NCBI GenBank assembly: GCA_017501255.1
Contig: JAFVXE010000033.1
Coordinates: forward strand, 1-48,408
Length of the DNA: 48,408 nucleotides
Reading direction: 5' to 3'
Origin: Clostridia bacterium
GTDB lineage: Bacteria; Bacillota; Clostridia; Christensenellales; Aristaeellaceae
Below the pieces are notes generated by a model. It was given only the letters and a program-made list of their open reading frames with translations, was not told the DNA's origin and made no database searches. Positions 16,362 to 24,696 of this stretch are shown here, one piece after another. Numbering within the stretch: position 1 is the first letter of the stretch; the number at the start of each line of letters is the position of its first letter. A program made the position numbers and the translations under genes.

Positions 16362-16375
16362 GTTTTTTTGCCGTA

Positions 16376-17404
16376 TCAAGCACCCTGCCCCCGGAGGATT
16401 TCCTCCAGTTTCAGCAGGGCATTCTCAGCGCAGGCTTCCTGCGGCAGCCTGCCGGTTTTGATATCCCGCTCATACGAAAGCAGCATATCATAAGCCGCTT
16501 TCAGCCGTTCCTTCTCAAAACGCCTGGCCTGCTGCTGGGTGCGTCCCACTGCAAAGGGCGGAATGCCCAACAATTGCGCCTGAGACTGCTGGGGCGTCTT
16601 TTCCTCCAGCATACAGCGCATATGGTAGAGGATGCGGTATTGCCGAAGCAGCATGGCCAGCACCATGATGCGGTCCTCGCCGCCCCGGAGCACATCCCGG
16701 AGCAGGGAAAAGGCCTGCTGGTTGTTGCCTGCCACCTGCGCATCCACCATCTGGAACACCGTATACTCGGAGGAACGGGTGCAGACGGCATCGATATCCG
16801 CTTCGGTGACCGTATCCCGGTCGGTCAGGTAGGAGGCCAGCTTCTCCATCTCCTGCTTGAGCAGCGCAGCATCCCGGCCCACGGTGAACACCAGCTTCTC
16901 GGCGCATTCCCGGCTGAGCTGCTTGCCCATGCGCTGCATGGTTTTGGCGGCCCAGGAGGCGCACTCCGCATCGCTCATGGGGGAAAAATCCACGATGGCG
17001 TTTTTCTTCTTCAAAAGCGTGTAGAGCTTTTTGCGCCCGTCCGCCTTGCCCTTCACATAGAAAATCAGGCAGGTAGTGGGCGAAATATTGCTCAGATATT
17101 CTGCAATGGCTTTGGCTTTCTTCTCATCCTCGGCTTTTTTGCTGTTGTTGAGCAGGCTCAACTCCCGGATGACCACCAGCCGCTTTTCCCCCATGAAGGG
17201 CAGGGTTTCCGCAGCGGCAATCAAGGCATCCGCATCCGGGTCGGTCAGCTCGGTCAGGTTCATTTCCTCCAAACCCGCAGGCAAAATCCTTTCTTTCAGG
17301 CGTTCCAGCGCCTGCTGCTTGATGTATTCCTCCGGGCCTTCCATCAGGTAAGCATCGCCGATGGCGCCTTTTTTCACTAGATCAAAAAATGCGGTATGAT
17401 TCAT
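16376..17404 (-). CDS. holA: DNA polymerase III delta subunit
   Basis: 342 aa, standard length for HolA, the clamp-loader subunit that opens the sliding clamp. The pattern is typical: YLMEGPEEYIKQQALERL near the N-terminus, then ETLPFMGEKRLVVIRE (about 65-80). The mid region is ECAEKLVFTVGRDAALLKQE, and the C-terminal domain includes RILYHMRCMLEE and a final LKLEEIL helix. Its ATG overlaps the comEC stop by 4 nt, the classic comEC-holA coupling in Bacillota. It is the last gene of the rqcP-ispD-ispF-comEC run. Confidence 0.92.
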   Translation of the reverse strand: MNHTAFFDLVKKGAIGDAYLMEGPEEYIKQQALERLKERILPAGLEEMNLTELTDPDADALIAAAETLPFMGEKRLVVIRELSLLNNSKKAEDEKKAKAIAEYLSNISPTTCLIFYVKGKADGRKKLYTLLKKKNAIVDFSPMSDAECASWAAKTMQRMGKQLSRECAEKLVFTVGRDAALLKQEMEKLASYLTDRDTVTEADIDAVCTRSSEYTVFQMVDAQVAGNNQQAFSLLRDVLRGGEDRIMVLAMLLRQYRILYHMRCMLEEKTPQQSQAQLLGIPPFAVGRTQQQARRFEKERLKAAYDMLLSYERDIKTGRLPQEACAENALLKLEEILRGQGA

Positions 17405-19770
17405 CGGTTTCCCGCCCCCTTGTAGGGCGCTGCCAGCAGCTGCCCGTTCTTCACATAGATGGTAATATCCCCGGATTCATCGGTGCGCAGATAGGGAATC
17501 TCTCGGCTGCTCAGCCTTTCCAGCATAGCGGCTCCCGGCAGGGTCTGGCTGCCAGAGGAACAGCTGATCATCACCAGCTGAGGATTGGCTGCATCCAGAA
17601 AACCTGCGCCATTGCTGTCCGCACTGCCATGATGGGCTGCCTTGAGCACATCGCAGGGCTGAACGGCGTAGTTCTCATAGCGTCCCGTCAGGTCGGCTGC
17701 ATTGAGGATGGTATAGCCATCCATGGCAATATGCAGTACCAAAGGCAGGTCATTGGCATCCTGCCCGGTGCGCAGGGTGGCGGCATCCGGCCACAGGGAA
17801 CGGATGGTGACCGTGGGATAGGTATGCTCTTCACCAGCGGCAATTTCCCGGATAGGTATCCCCTCCTGCTGAATGCGTTCCAGCACGGCCAGCGTCTTTT
17901 CATCCAGCCGCTGCAAAGCCGCATTCACCGGCAGATACACCTGTTTGATTTTCACACCGCTATCCAGCAGATAAGGCACACCGCCGGTATGGTCAATGTG
18001 CAGGTGGGTCAGATACAGGGCATCGATGTCCCGCCCGGCATCCTGCAAATAGTCCAGCGTGGCGCTGCCATCCACACCCACATCAATGGCGATGGTTTTG
18101 TCCCGGTCAAACAGCAGCGCTGCATCCGCCTGGCCCACTGCCAGCTGGATATACCGGGTAGCAGGCGGCGCAGAGAGCGCCAGACTGGCAGCGGCAACAG
18201 CCGTTGCTGCCAGCACTGCCGTGATGCGATACCAGCATTTGGCCCGAATAGCACGGGAAACAGCCACAGCCGCCACCAATGCGACCAGCAGCCAGAGGGA
18301 GGCCACCCGCCCCACCTTAATGGAGGCCATGGGCAAGGTATCCAGCAGCCTGACCGCCCACAAAGCCCCATCGCCCAGACGGGCTGCCAGCCAGCCCACT
18401 GCCTGACCCAGATACGGCACCGGGGAGGTTGCCAGCGCCAGCAAATCCAGCGGCACCAACAGACTGAGCAAAGGCGTTACCAAGGTATTGATCACCACGC
18501 CATATACCGGCAGCTGGTGGAAATAATACGCCGCAGGCAGCAGCACGCCCAACTGGGCGGACAGGCTGAAAACAAACGTATTCACCAAACCATACCACAG
18601 ACGGTACAGCCGCCTGCCTGCCGCTTTCATCGACAAGCCTCTGTATTTTTCCGGATTCCTGTCCGGCTCCGGTATCATGCGCTCAGCAATGCCCATCAGC
18701 TGCGGTTTCAGCAGATAAATGCCCAGCACTGCACTCACTGACAGCACCAGTCCCGCCGAAAACGCCTGCATGGGCTGAATCAGTAGCACCACCAGAATCG
18801 CCATGCCAAGATTGTTCAGCGGTTCGCTGGGGCGGCCAAACATCGCCGCAGCGTAACTGAGCAGCAGCATGACCGCCGCACGGGTGGCAGCCGCCGAAAA
18901 GCCGGTCAAACCGCAATAAATCAGCAAAAAAGCAGCCAGCACGAACCATCTGGCTTTGCCAAAGCGCAATTTCCCAAGCAGCCAGTAAACAGCCGCCCCA
19001 ATAATCCCCACGTGCAGGCCGGACACTGACAGGATATGAGCGATACCCAGCCGCTGAAACGCCTCATATTCCTGCTCCTCCACGCCCTCCCGGTCGCTGA
19101 AGAGCAGCGCCATGGCCAACTCTGCCCCATCGCCCATGGTGCGGGTCAAAGCAGTGCGGAAATGATTTTTCAGCCGGTAGGCCCAGTCCGTTACCGGAGC
19201 GGTCTCCGGCGTGTTGAGTACCTGGGGCAGCTGCGAAACCGAAATACCGAACTGCATCCGGTTTTGCAGCATCCATGTGCGGAAATCAAAGCGGGATTCG
19301 CCGCTTTTGCCATCCGGGCGGTAAATGCGCCCGGGCATACTCACCCTGGCACCATCAAACACCGCAGGCGGTTCCTCATCGTGGTAATAGACGCTGCAAT
19401 AGGCTCTGCCACGCACCGGCTGCCCATCCAGCGAAATGTCGGTCAGGGTGAAGGTGATACGGTTATCCGTGCGGAGCCGACCTTCACCTGCCACGGTGCC
19501 GGTGATCTGTTCATACTTGCCCAGTTTGGGAATCTGCGGATTCAGTGCAGGCATCACCCGCATCAGGCCCAGTGCGCAAAAGCAGATGGCAATGCCCAGC
19601 GTCAGGCTGCGTTTGCCCATGAGCGACACAACGCATACCAGCACACCGACGGCCACAAGCCCCATAAGCCAGCTACCGCCGTACAGCACCTTGCCCAGCA
19701 GGCAGCCCACCAAAAACGAAAGTCCGGCTGTCAGCATCAGATGATTCCTTGCAGGCACGATCTTTTGCAT
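17401..19770 (-). CDS. comEC: ComEC/Rec2 DNA-uptake channel
   Basis: 789-aa polytopic membrane protein that moves single-stranded DNA across the membrane in natural competence. The order is complete: an N-terminal pair of hydrophobic segments, a DUF4131/OB-like region (about 60-195), the multi-helix Competence domain (about 205-510, with HILSVSGLHVGIIGAAVY) and a C-terminal metallo-beta-lactamase domain (about 530-789) with HLHIDHTGG near 588. ATG 19770 follows AAAGGAG by 7 nt. No other competence gene (comEA, comFA, pilus genes) is visible in this window, so actual competence cannot be judged. Confidence 0.93.
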   Translation of the reverse strand: MQKIVPARNHLMLTAGLSFLVGCLLGKVLYGGSWLMGLVAVGVLVCVVSLMGKRSLTLGIAICFCALGLMRVMPALNPQIPKLGKYEQITGTVAGEGRLRTDNRITFTLTDISLDGQPVRGRAYCSVYYHDEEPPAVFDGARVSMPGRIYRPDGKSGESRFDFRTWMLQNRMQFGISVSQLPQVLNTPETAPVTDWAYRLKNHFRTALTRTMGDGAELAMALLFSDREGVEEQEYEAFQRLGIAHILSVSGLHVGIIGAAVYWLLGKLRFGKARWFVLAAFLLIYCGLTGFSAAATRAAVMLLLSYAAAMFGRPSEPLNNLGMAILVVLLIQPMQAFSAGLVLSVSAVLGIYLLKPQLMGIAERMIPEPDRNPEKYRGLSMKAAGRRLYRLWYGLVNTFVFSLSAQLGVLLPAAYYFHQLPVYGVVINTLVTPLLSLLVPLDLLALATSPVPYLGQAVGWLAARLGDGALWAVRLLDTLPMASIKVGRVASLWLLVALVAAVAVSRAIRAKCWYRITAVLAATAVAAASLALSAPPATRYIQLAVGQADAALLFDRDKTIAIDVGVDGSATLDYLQDAGRDIDALYLTHLHIDHTGGVPYLLDSGVKIKQVYLPVNAALQRLDEKTLAVLERIQQEGIPIREIAAGEEHTYPTVTIRSLWPDAATLRTGQDANDLPLVLHIAMDGYTILNAADLTGRYENYAVQPCDVLKAAHHGSADSNGAGFLDAANPQLVMISCSSGSQTLPGAAMLERLSSREIPYLRTDESGDITIYVKNGQLLAAPYKGAGNR

Positions 19771-19804
19771 AGCCGGACTCCTTTCTGTACTGGTAAAAAA
19801 CAGT

Positions 19805-20281
19805 TTACTTCTTTTCGATCAGGCACACCGCATGGGCGGACATTCCCTTTTCTTCACCTTCAAAACCCATGTGTTCCGTGGTGGTGGCCTTCACATTCAC
19901 AAAGTCCACATCCATCTCCATGGCCTCCGCCAGCCGCTGGCGCATCTGATCGATATAGGGCCGCAGTTTGGGCTTCTGAGCAACAATGGTCACATCCACA
20001 TTCACCGGGGTATACCCCTTTTCGCCGAGGCGACCCATAACCACCTTCAGCAGTTCAATGGAATCTGCGCCCTTATACTGCATATCCGTATCCGGAAACA
20101 GCTTGCCGATGTCGCCCAGCGCCGCTGCGCCCAGCAGGGCATCCATCAGGGCGTGGGTGGCTACATCCGCATCGCTGTGACCAAGCAAACCAAGGGTATG
20201 GGGCACTTCCACACCGCAAAGAATCAGCTTGCGATCCTCCACCAGCTTGTGCACATCCATGCCATGTCCGATTCTCAGCAT
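19805..20281 (-). CDS. ispF: 2-C-methyl-D-erythritol 2,4-cyclodiphosphate synthase
   Basis: 158 aa, normal length. It catalyses the fifth step of the MEP isoprenoid pathway. Metal-binding DVH (residues 9-11) and the GHSDADVATHALMDA signature (34-48) are intact. The C-terminal KATTTEHMGFEGEEKGMSAHAV block holds the substrate loop. It overlaps ispD by 7 nt and follows GGGAGG by 11 nt, so both enzymes should be made together. Confidence 0.96.
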   Translation of the reverse strand: MLRIGHGMDVHKLVEDRKLILCGVEVPHTLGLLGHSDADVATHALMDALLGAAALGDIGKLFPDTDMQYKGADSIELLKVVMGRLGEKGYTPVNVDVTIVAQKPKLRPYIDQMRQRLAEAMEMDVDFVNVKATTTEHMGFEGEEKGMSAHAVCLIEKK

Positions 20282-20982
20282 CCCTGTGTCGCCTCCCGTT
20301 CTTCCCGATCCCGCAGAATGGCCTCCGCAAAGGCCAGATCCACCGGCGTGGTCAGTTTCAGATTCTCCCGGCTGCCTTCGGTCAGGTAGACGGGCTTGCC
20401 CCAGTATTCCACCAGTGCTGCATCATCGGTGGCCAGATAGTTTTCCACAGCGGCCTTGCGGTGGGCGGCAAATAAATCCTCCGCTTTGAAGCCCTGAGGG
20501 GTCTGCATGGCGTAGAGTTCGGAACGATCCAACGTTTCTAGTACCTGACCATTTTCGCTGGCCCGCTTGATGGTATCTGTCACCGGTACAGCCGCCACGC
20601 CGTTGCCATTCTTCTCTATGCCCTCCAGTACCCGCTGGATCACTTGCTCCGTCACCAGACAGCGGGCGCCATCGTGCACCAGAATGGCCTGTGCGTCCGC
20701 AGGCAGGGCATCCATGCCGTTTTTCACCGAACCCTGACGGGTATCGCCGCCGGGCACCACTGCCAGCACAAACCGGCTGAGGCCATAGCGGCTGAGCAGC
20801 GCTCGCATATCGTCCACTTCCTCGGCACGGGCCACCACAACAGCGCCCTTGCAAAGCCCGGAAAAAGGTGCCACTGACCGCACAATGGCCGGAATTCCCC
20901 GCAGGGGCAGAAATACCTTGTTCATGCCAGCGCCCATGCGCTGACCGCTGCCGCCCCCCAGAATGATGGCATAGCTGTTCAT
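20275..20982 (-). CDS. ispD: 2-C-methyl-D-erythritol 4-phosphate cytidylyltransferase
   Basis: 235 aa. It makes CDP-methylerythritol in the MEP pathway. Motifs: the nucleotide loop LGGGSGQRMGAGMNKVFLPL at the N-terminus, VHDGARCLV near 105, TDTIKR near 140 and QTPQGF near 165. Its ATG overlaps the rqcP stop by 4 nt. Together with ispF it commits this organism to the MEP rather than the mevalonate route. Confidence 0.95.
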   Translation of the reverse strand: MNSYAIILGGGSGQRMGAGMNKVFLPLRGIPAIVRSVAPFSGLCKGAVVVARAEEVDDMRALLSRYGLSRFVLAVVPGGDTRQGSVKNGMDALPADAQAILVHDGARCLVTEQVIQRVLEGIEKNGNGVAAVPVTDTIKRASENGQVLETLDRSELYAMQTPQGFKAEDLFAAHRKAAVENYLATDDAALVEYWGKPVYLTEGSRENLKLTTPVDLAFAEAILRDREEREATQGC

Positions 20983-21260
20983 TCTTCTGCGCCCCGTTCT
21001 GCCTTGGTGGCGGCATCCTCTTCCAGCACTTCGTACATATCGGCAGCGCCTTCCTTGCGCACCACTTCCTTCACCTCGGCAATGCGATAGCGGCCCACCC
21101 GGTTGCCAAAGCGGATTTCCAGAATATCGTTGACCTTTACCTCCGCTCCGGGCTTGGCCACCTTGCCATTGAGGCTGACACGGCCGCCGGAACAGGCTTC
21201 ATTGGCCACCGTGCGCCGCTTGATGATGCGGGACACCTTCAAAAATTTATCCAGACGCAT
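20979..21260 (-). CDS. rqcP: S4-domain ribosome quality-control protein RqcP
   Basis: 93 aa. The S4 fold spans residues 1-60: MRLDKFLKVSRIIKRRTVAN, then GRVSLNGKVAKPGAEVKVND. This matches RqcP/YabO (Hsp15 family), which binds obstructed 50S subunits with RqcH for alanine tailing. An acidic C-terminal tail follows. ATG 21260 follows AAAGGAG by 9 nt and has the promoter at 21349-21321. It is the first gene of an operon continuing into ispD. Confidence 0.9.
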   Translation of the reverse strand: MRLDKFLKVSRIIKRRTVANEACSGGRVSLNGKVAKPGAEVKVNDILEIRFGNRVGRYRIAEVKEVVRKEGAADMYEVLEEDAATKAERGAEE

Positions 21261-21320
21261 GAGAATGCACTCCTTTATGATCGTTTGATTGCATAGCGGA
21301 AAAGAACCGTATACAAGTCT

Positions 21321-21349
21321 ATTGTACTGGATTGTGCAGGGGATGGCAA
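21321..21349 (-). promoter_or_regulatory. SigA promoter of the rqcP-ispDF-comEC-holA operon
   Basis: On the minus strand TTGCCA (21349-21344) and TACAAT (21326-21321) are 17 bp apart. It sits 60 bp upstream of rqcP and just after the terminator of the preceding operon. Confidence 0.7.
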
Positions 21350-21360
21350 GGGGTGGGGAC

Positions 21361-21401
21361 GAAAAGGAGCTGTTGCAGCAGGTTTTCCTGCAACAGCTCC
21401 T
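21361..21401 (-). terminator. Terminator of the first ECF operon
   Basis: AGGAGCTGTTGCAG pairs perfectly with CTGCAACAGCTCCT, followed by TTTTC on the minus strand, 6 bp after the anti-sigma stop codon. Confidence 0.88.
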
Positions 21402-21406
21402 GATGC

Positions 21407-22603
21407 CTATACCCCCTCACTGATCCGCAGCGGGGCAACAAAGACCTGCCCATCGTGCGTGCAATAGGAAAGACTGATGTCCTCCGGCAGTTCCGCATCC
21501 TGCGCAAGGCTGCATTCGTAGACAGCGCACCAGCGGCCGTCATCCGTCTTTTCCACGCCGCCAAAACCTTCCAGAATGCTGGTTTCCAGCCATTCGCCGT
21601 CTGTGCCCGTCACATCAAAATAACCGTTCTCCAAAAGGGCGCAGGCAGCTTCATAGGTATTCTCCTCCGGGATTATGGCAATACGCAAACAGATTTGCAA
21701 TGTGGAGGCGGTGGCCTCGGTGTATGCCATAGTGAAGCCCGGGTCATTCACCGGCTCCGGCAGAGGCAATGTCCGGCGGGTGGCTCGTCCGGCTGCTGCA
21801 TCCACCGTAAAGCGAATGACCAGTTCTGTCCTCTCCAGGCCTTCGCCCGTGGTGTCATTCACCATGCCAAAGCAATGGCACAGCCCTTCCCCGGGTAAAT
21901 CCAGCACAAAGCCCTCACCCTCAGCAATCACATAATAGCCCTCGTCCAGTTTCTGGCGGGCCAGGGCTTCATCGAACACTTCCATCTGATACACCGGCTT
22001 GGCAGGCCGGTACACGCCCATCACCATTTCCACCAGCAGCCGTTCCTCTGTCAGGCCCTTCGGCAAACGGCACAGATTGCCGCCCTGATCATTACCGCCG
22101 AAGAAGATTCCCGGCACCCATTGGCAATGGAAATCATCCGTGCCGTCGGTGGACAAAGGCAGTCCATTGGCGGTGAGGCTTTCCACCTGAATGTATTCCG
22201 GAATCTCCAAATCCTGCTTTTCCAGCGTCCAGTCAAAGGCCAGATACTCCCCATCGGAAACGGCACTGTTGATCCGGATCGTCAAATTGCCGCTGTGAGC
22301 CGCTTCATCAACAGGCGTAACAATGACCACAGAGGGCGCATCCTGTTTCATTCCCAGAAAAGCCAGCACATTCCAGCCATACGCTATTGCTGCCGCACAG
22401 GCCAGCAGCAGAATCAGCAGCAATACCGTCACCAGTGCCAGCCGTTTGGTGATGGGACGGGCTGAAGTTGCCTGTGCAGATTGCACCGCCGACGCTCTTT
22501 CCTTCATCACCGCTTCCCGGATGCGCTGCCGTCTTTCTTCGCTGGCGCAAAGCCCGGACAGGCGGTGGTCAAGGCTGCAAGTGAACTGTTTTTCATTCAT
22601 CAT
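21407..22603 (-). CDS. Membrane anti-sigma-type protein with large ectodomain (DUF4179-like)
   Basis: 398 aa. A cytoplasmic N-terminus (about 1-54) ends in a single transmembrane helix (55-76, ALVTVLLLILLLACAAAIAY). An extracytoplasmic domain of about 320 residues follows, with two beta-rich halves (NLTIRINSAVSDGEYLAFDWT; later TELVIRFTVDAAAG). The layout and pairing with an ECF sigma gene are those of DUF4179-type anti-sigma factors. The short N-terminus lacks a zinc-binding HxxxCxxC. The start (ATG 22603, or ATG 22600) follows GGAGGGG by 7 nt, inside the end of the sigma gene. The ligand is unknown. Confidence 0.75.
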   Translation of the reverse strand: MMNEKQFTCSLDHRLSGLCASEERRQRIREAVMKERASAVQSAQATSARPITKRLALVTVLLLILLLACAAAIAYGWNVLAFLGMKQDAPSVVIVTPVDEAAHSGNLTIRINSAVSDGEYLAFDWTLEKQDLEIPEYIQVESLTANGLPLSTDGTDDFHCQWVPGIFFGGNDQGGNLCRLPKGLTEERLLVEMVMGVYRPAKPVYQMEVFDEALARQKLDEGYYVIAEGEGFVLDLPGEGLCHCFGMVNDTTGEGLERTELVIRFTVDAAAGRATRRTLPLPEPVNDPGFTMAYTEATASTLQICLRIAIIPEENTYEAACALLENGYFDVTGTDGEWLETSILEGFGGVEKTDDGRWCAVYECSLAQDAELPEDISLSYCTHDGQVFVAPLRISEGV

Positions 22604-23099
22604 GATACCACCCCTCCAATGCCTTTCTCAGCGTATTTTGCGCCTTTGTCAGCCGGTCGTAAGCCGCCCGGCGGGAGATGCCCATCATCTGCGCCGCCTC
22701 CTGTACGCTGAATCCCTGATAATGGTGCAGCACCACCACCTGCCGCTGCTTTACCGGCAAGGTCAGCACTGCCCGGGCAAGGGTGTCGTCCGCTTCCTCA
22801 AAAGGCTGGATGGCAGGCGGCAGATTCTCCATGCACACGGACAGATCCACATACCGCTGCCATTTGCCCCGCTGCACATCCCGGCAGGTATGAACAGCAA
22901 TGCGCATCAGCCATGTTTTTTCCGAGCACTCACCCCGAAAACCGTCATATCCCCTCCAAGCCTTCAGGAAGGTCTGCTGCACTGCATCCTCCGCCAGCGC
23001 ATAGTCCCGCAGCAAAAGGAAACAGGTGCGCAGCAGTGGGACTTCCCATTGCGCCATAGCCGCCTCCAGCCATTCATCCCGATTCCGTTCCACTACCAT
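22593..23099 (-). CDS. ECF-type RNA polymerase sigma factor 1
   Basis: 168 aa. Region 2 is visible as LRDYALAEDAVQQTFLKAW, then SEKTWLMRIAVHTCRD. Region 4 has LPVKQRQVVVLHHYQGFSVQEAAQMMGISRRAAYDRL. Start choice is open: ATG 23099 lies only 2 nt after AGGAGG, whereas GTG 23093 (codon 3) has the ideal 8 nt. The gene overlaps the anti-sigma gene by 11 nt. It is closely similar to the sigma factor at 26864 (shared SEKTWLMRIA and RRxxxRL blocks), so the two are probably paralogues. A CGTCT motif about 20 nt upstream may be the -10 of an autoregulated promoter. Confidence 0.9.
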   Translation of the reverse strand: MVVERNRDEWLEAAMAQWEVPLLRTCFLLLRDYALAEDAVQQTFLKAWRGYDGFRGECSEKTWLMRIAVHTCRDVQRGKWQRYVDLSVCMENLPPAIQPFEEADDTLARAVLTLPVKQRQVVVLHHYQGFSVQEAAQMMGISRRAAYDRLTKAQNTLRKALEGWYHDE

Positions 23100-23163
23100 T
23101 CCCTCCTTTCCCCTATACAGACGATGCAAATAGCAAAAATGTGCAATCTTCGGCAGATAACAG

Positions 23164-23195
23164 AAAAGAACGGCGCAGAAACCACGCCGTTCTTT
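23164..23195 (-). terminator. Terminator of metK
   Basis: AAAGAACGGCG pairs with CGCCGTTCTTT, followed by TTCTG on the minus strand, 18 bp after the metK stop. Confidence 0.82.
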
Positions 23196-23212
23196 CGCAT
23201 ATTCATTTCAAA

Positions 23213-24382
23213 TCAGCCAATGGCCTTGGCCAGTTCCTCAGCCTTATCCTCCTGCTCCCAGGGCAGCTGCACATCGGTGCGGCCAAAGTGACCATAGGCA
23301 GCGGTCTGGCGGTAGATGGGACGGCGCAGGTTCAGCATACTGATGATGCCGTCGGGGGACAGGTTGAAGTGCTCCAGCACCACCTTGCCCAGTTCTTCAT
23401 CATTGATCTTGCCGGTGCCGAAGGAGTTGATCTGCACGCTGACGGGCTGAGCCACGCCGATGGCATAGGCCAGCGCCACTTCGCAGCGGTCAGCCAGACC
23501 GGCAGCCACGATATTCTTGGCCACATAGCGGGCAGCATAGCAAGCGGAACGGTCCACCTTGGAGGGATCCTTGCCGCTGAAAGCGCCGCCGCCGTGACGG
23601 GCATAGCCGCCGTAGGTGTCCACGATGATCTTGCGGCCGGTCAGGCCGGTATCGCCAGCGGGGCCACCCAGCACAAAACGACCGGTGGGGTTGATGTACA
23701 CCTTGGTATCCTCCTGCCACAGATCGGCAGGAATGGTGGCCTTGATGACCTTTTCCAGAATCTGCACCCGCAGGTCTTCAATGGAAATGCTCTCGTCATG
23801 CTGAGCGGACACAACCACGGTATCCACCGCCACGGGCTTGTCATCTTCATACACCACGGTCACCTGAGCCTTGCCGTCGGGACGGAGCCAGGGCAGCACG
23901 CCATCCTTGCGCACCTTGGTCAGGCAGGCGGTGAGGCGGTGGGCCAGTGCGATGGGCAGGGGCATCTTCTCAGGGGTTTCGTTGCAGGCATAGCCGAACA
24001 TCATGCCCTGGTCGCCAGCGCCGGTTTCGGCCTTCTCAGTGCCACGGGATTCCCAGGCGTTATCCACGCCCATGGCAATATCGGGGCTCTGGGCGTGCAC
24101 GGAGGTGAGCACGGCGCAGCTGTCAGCGCTGAAGCCCAGGCCATCGCCCACATAGCCGATGTCACGGATCACCTGACGGGCGATCTCATCAATGGAAACA
24201 TAGGTGCTGGTGGTGATTTCGCCCATCACCTGCACCATGCCGGTGGTAGCGCAGGTTTCGCAGGCTACACGGGCAGCGGGATCCTTTTCCAGAATCGCAT
24301 CCAGAACGGCATCGCTGATCTGGTCGCACACTTTATCCGGATGGCCCTCAGTTACACATTCGCTGGTAAACACAGTACGCAT
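23213..24382 (-). CDS. metK: S-adenosylmethionine synthetase
   Basis: 389 aa, the standard length. It makes SAM from methionine and ATP. Recognisable blocks: [21 protein letters not shown] at the N-terminus, [12 protein letters not shown] (about 118-129), [21 protein letters not shown] (about 240-260) and [18 protein letters not shown] 24382 gives the canonical MRTVFTSE start and follows AGGAGG by 11 nt. Control is by a SAM-I riboswitch with its own terminator at 24610-24455, closing a SAM feedback loop. It is monocistronic, wedged between two ECF sigma modules. Confidence 0.98.
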   Translation of the reverse strand: MRTVFTSECVTEGHPDKVCDQISDAVLDAILEKDPAARVACETCATTGMVQVMGEITTSTYVSIDEIARQVIRDIGYVGDGLGFSADSCAVLTSVHAQSPDIAMGVDNAWESRGTEKAETGAGDQGMMFGYACNETPEKMPLPIALAHRLTACLTKVRKDGVLPWLRPDGKAQVTVVYEDDKPVAVDTVVVSAQHDESISIEDLRVQILEKVIKATIPADLWQEDTKVYINPTGRFVLGGPAGDTGLTGRKIIVDTYGGYARHGGGAFSGKDPSKVDRSACYAARYVAKNIVAAGLADRCEVALAYAIGVAQPVSVQINSFGTGKINDEELGKVVLEHFNLSPDGIISMLNLRRPIYRQTAAYGHFGRTDVQLPWEQEDKAEELAKAIG

Positions 24383-24454
24383 TCTCTTCTGTTCCTCCTG
24401 TTTTTTCTTTACGATCAACCGAGCATTTCACGGCAGGCACACTCTTTTTTCATC

Positions 24455-24484
24455 AAAAAACGCACCTGCGGCATGGCAGGCGCG
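24455..24484 (-). terminator. Riboswitch expression-platform terminator
   Basis: On the minus strand CGCGCCTGC pairs with GCAGGTGCG (one G-U pair), followed by T6. It sits between the SAM-I aptamer and metK, as expected for transcription attenuation. Confidence 0.85.
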
Positions 24485-24507
24485 AAAAGGGTTTCTGGAT
24501 TTCTCCA

Positions 24508-24610
24508 CCTTATCTGCCAGCGTATGCACGCTGCGGGATTTGCCACCTCACGCTCCGGCGCAGGTTGGTGGGTGTCATCGGGCCCGTCCCTCGACCTCTC
24601 TTTATAAGGT
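24508..24610 (-). promoter_or_regulatory. SAM-I (S-box) riboswitch of metK
   Basis: On the minus strand the leader reads CTTATAAAGAGAGGTCGAGG, then GACGGGCCCGATGACACCC and ACCAACCTG. This matches the S-box core (AGAGAGGTGGAGGGACTGGCCCGATGA...CAACC) almost base for base. P1 closes through CTTAT with ATAAG (24512-24508 side). SAM binding should favour the terminator at 24484-24455 and turn metK off. Confidence 0.95.
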
Positions 24611-24628
24611 GTTCGGTTGTCGGGTAGA

Positions 24629-24657
24629 AGTATAACAGAGTGGATGGGCGGTGTCAA
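24629..24657 (-). promoter_or_regulatory. SigA promoter of metK
   Basis: On the minus strand a perfect TTGACA (24657-24652) and TATACT (24634-24629) are 17 bp apart, about 10 bp upstream of the expected start of the riboswitch transcript. Confidence 0.88.
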
Positions 24658-24696
24658 TGGGTTTGGAAAGAAAAGGTTCATTGCCCTGTTGGTAAT

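Noticed and set aside
16147..16383. Small minus-strand open frame through the hairpin array
   Set aside because: Its start lies upstream of the likely promoter and the product is repeat-derived; better explained as noncoding leader or repeat.
15575..17380. 601-codon plus-strand frame across XRE-cupin, hairpin array and holA
   Set aside because: It crosses two convincing minus-strand genes and the hairpin array, and has no ribosome site.
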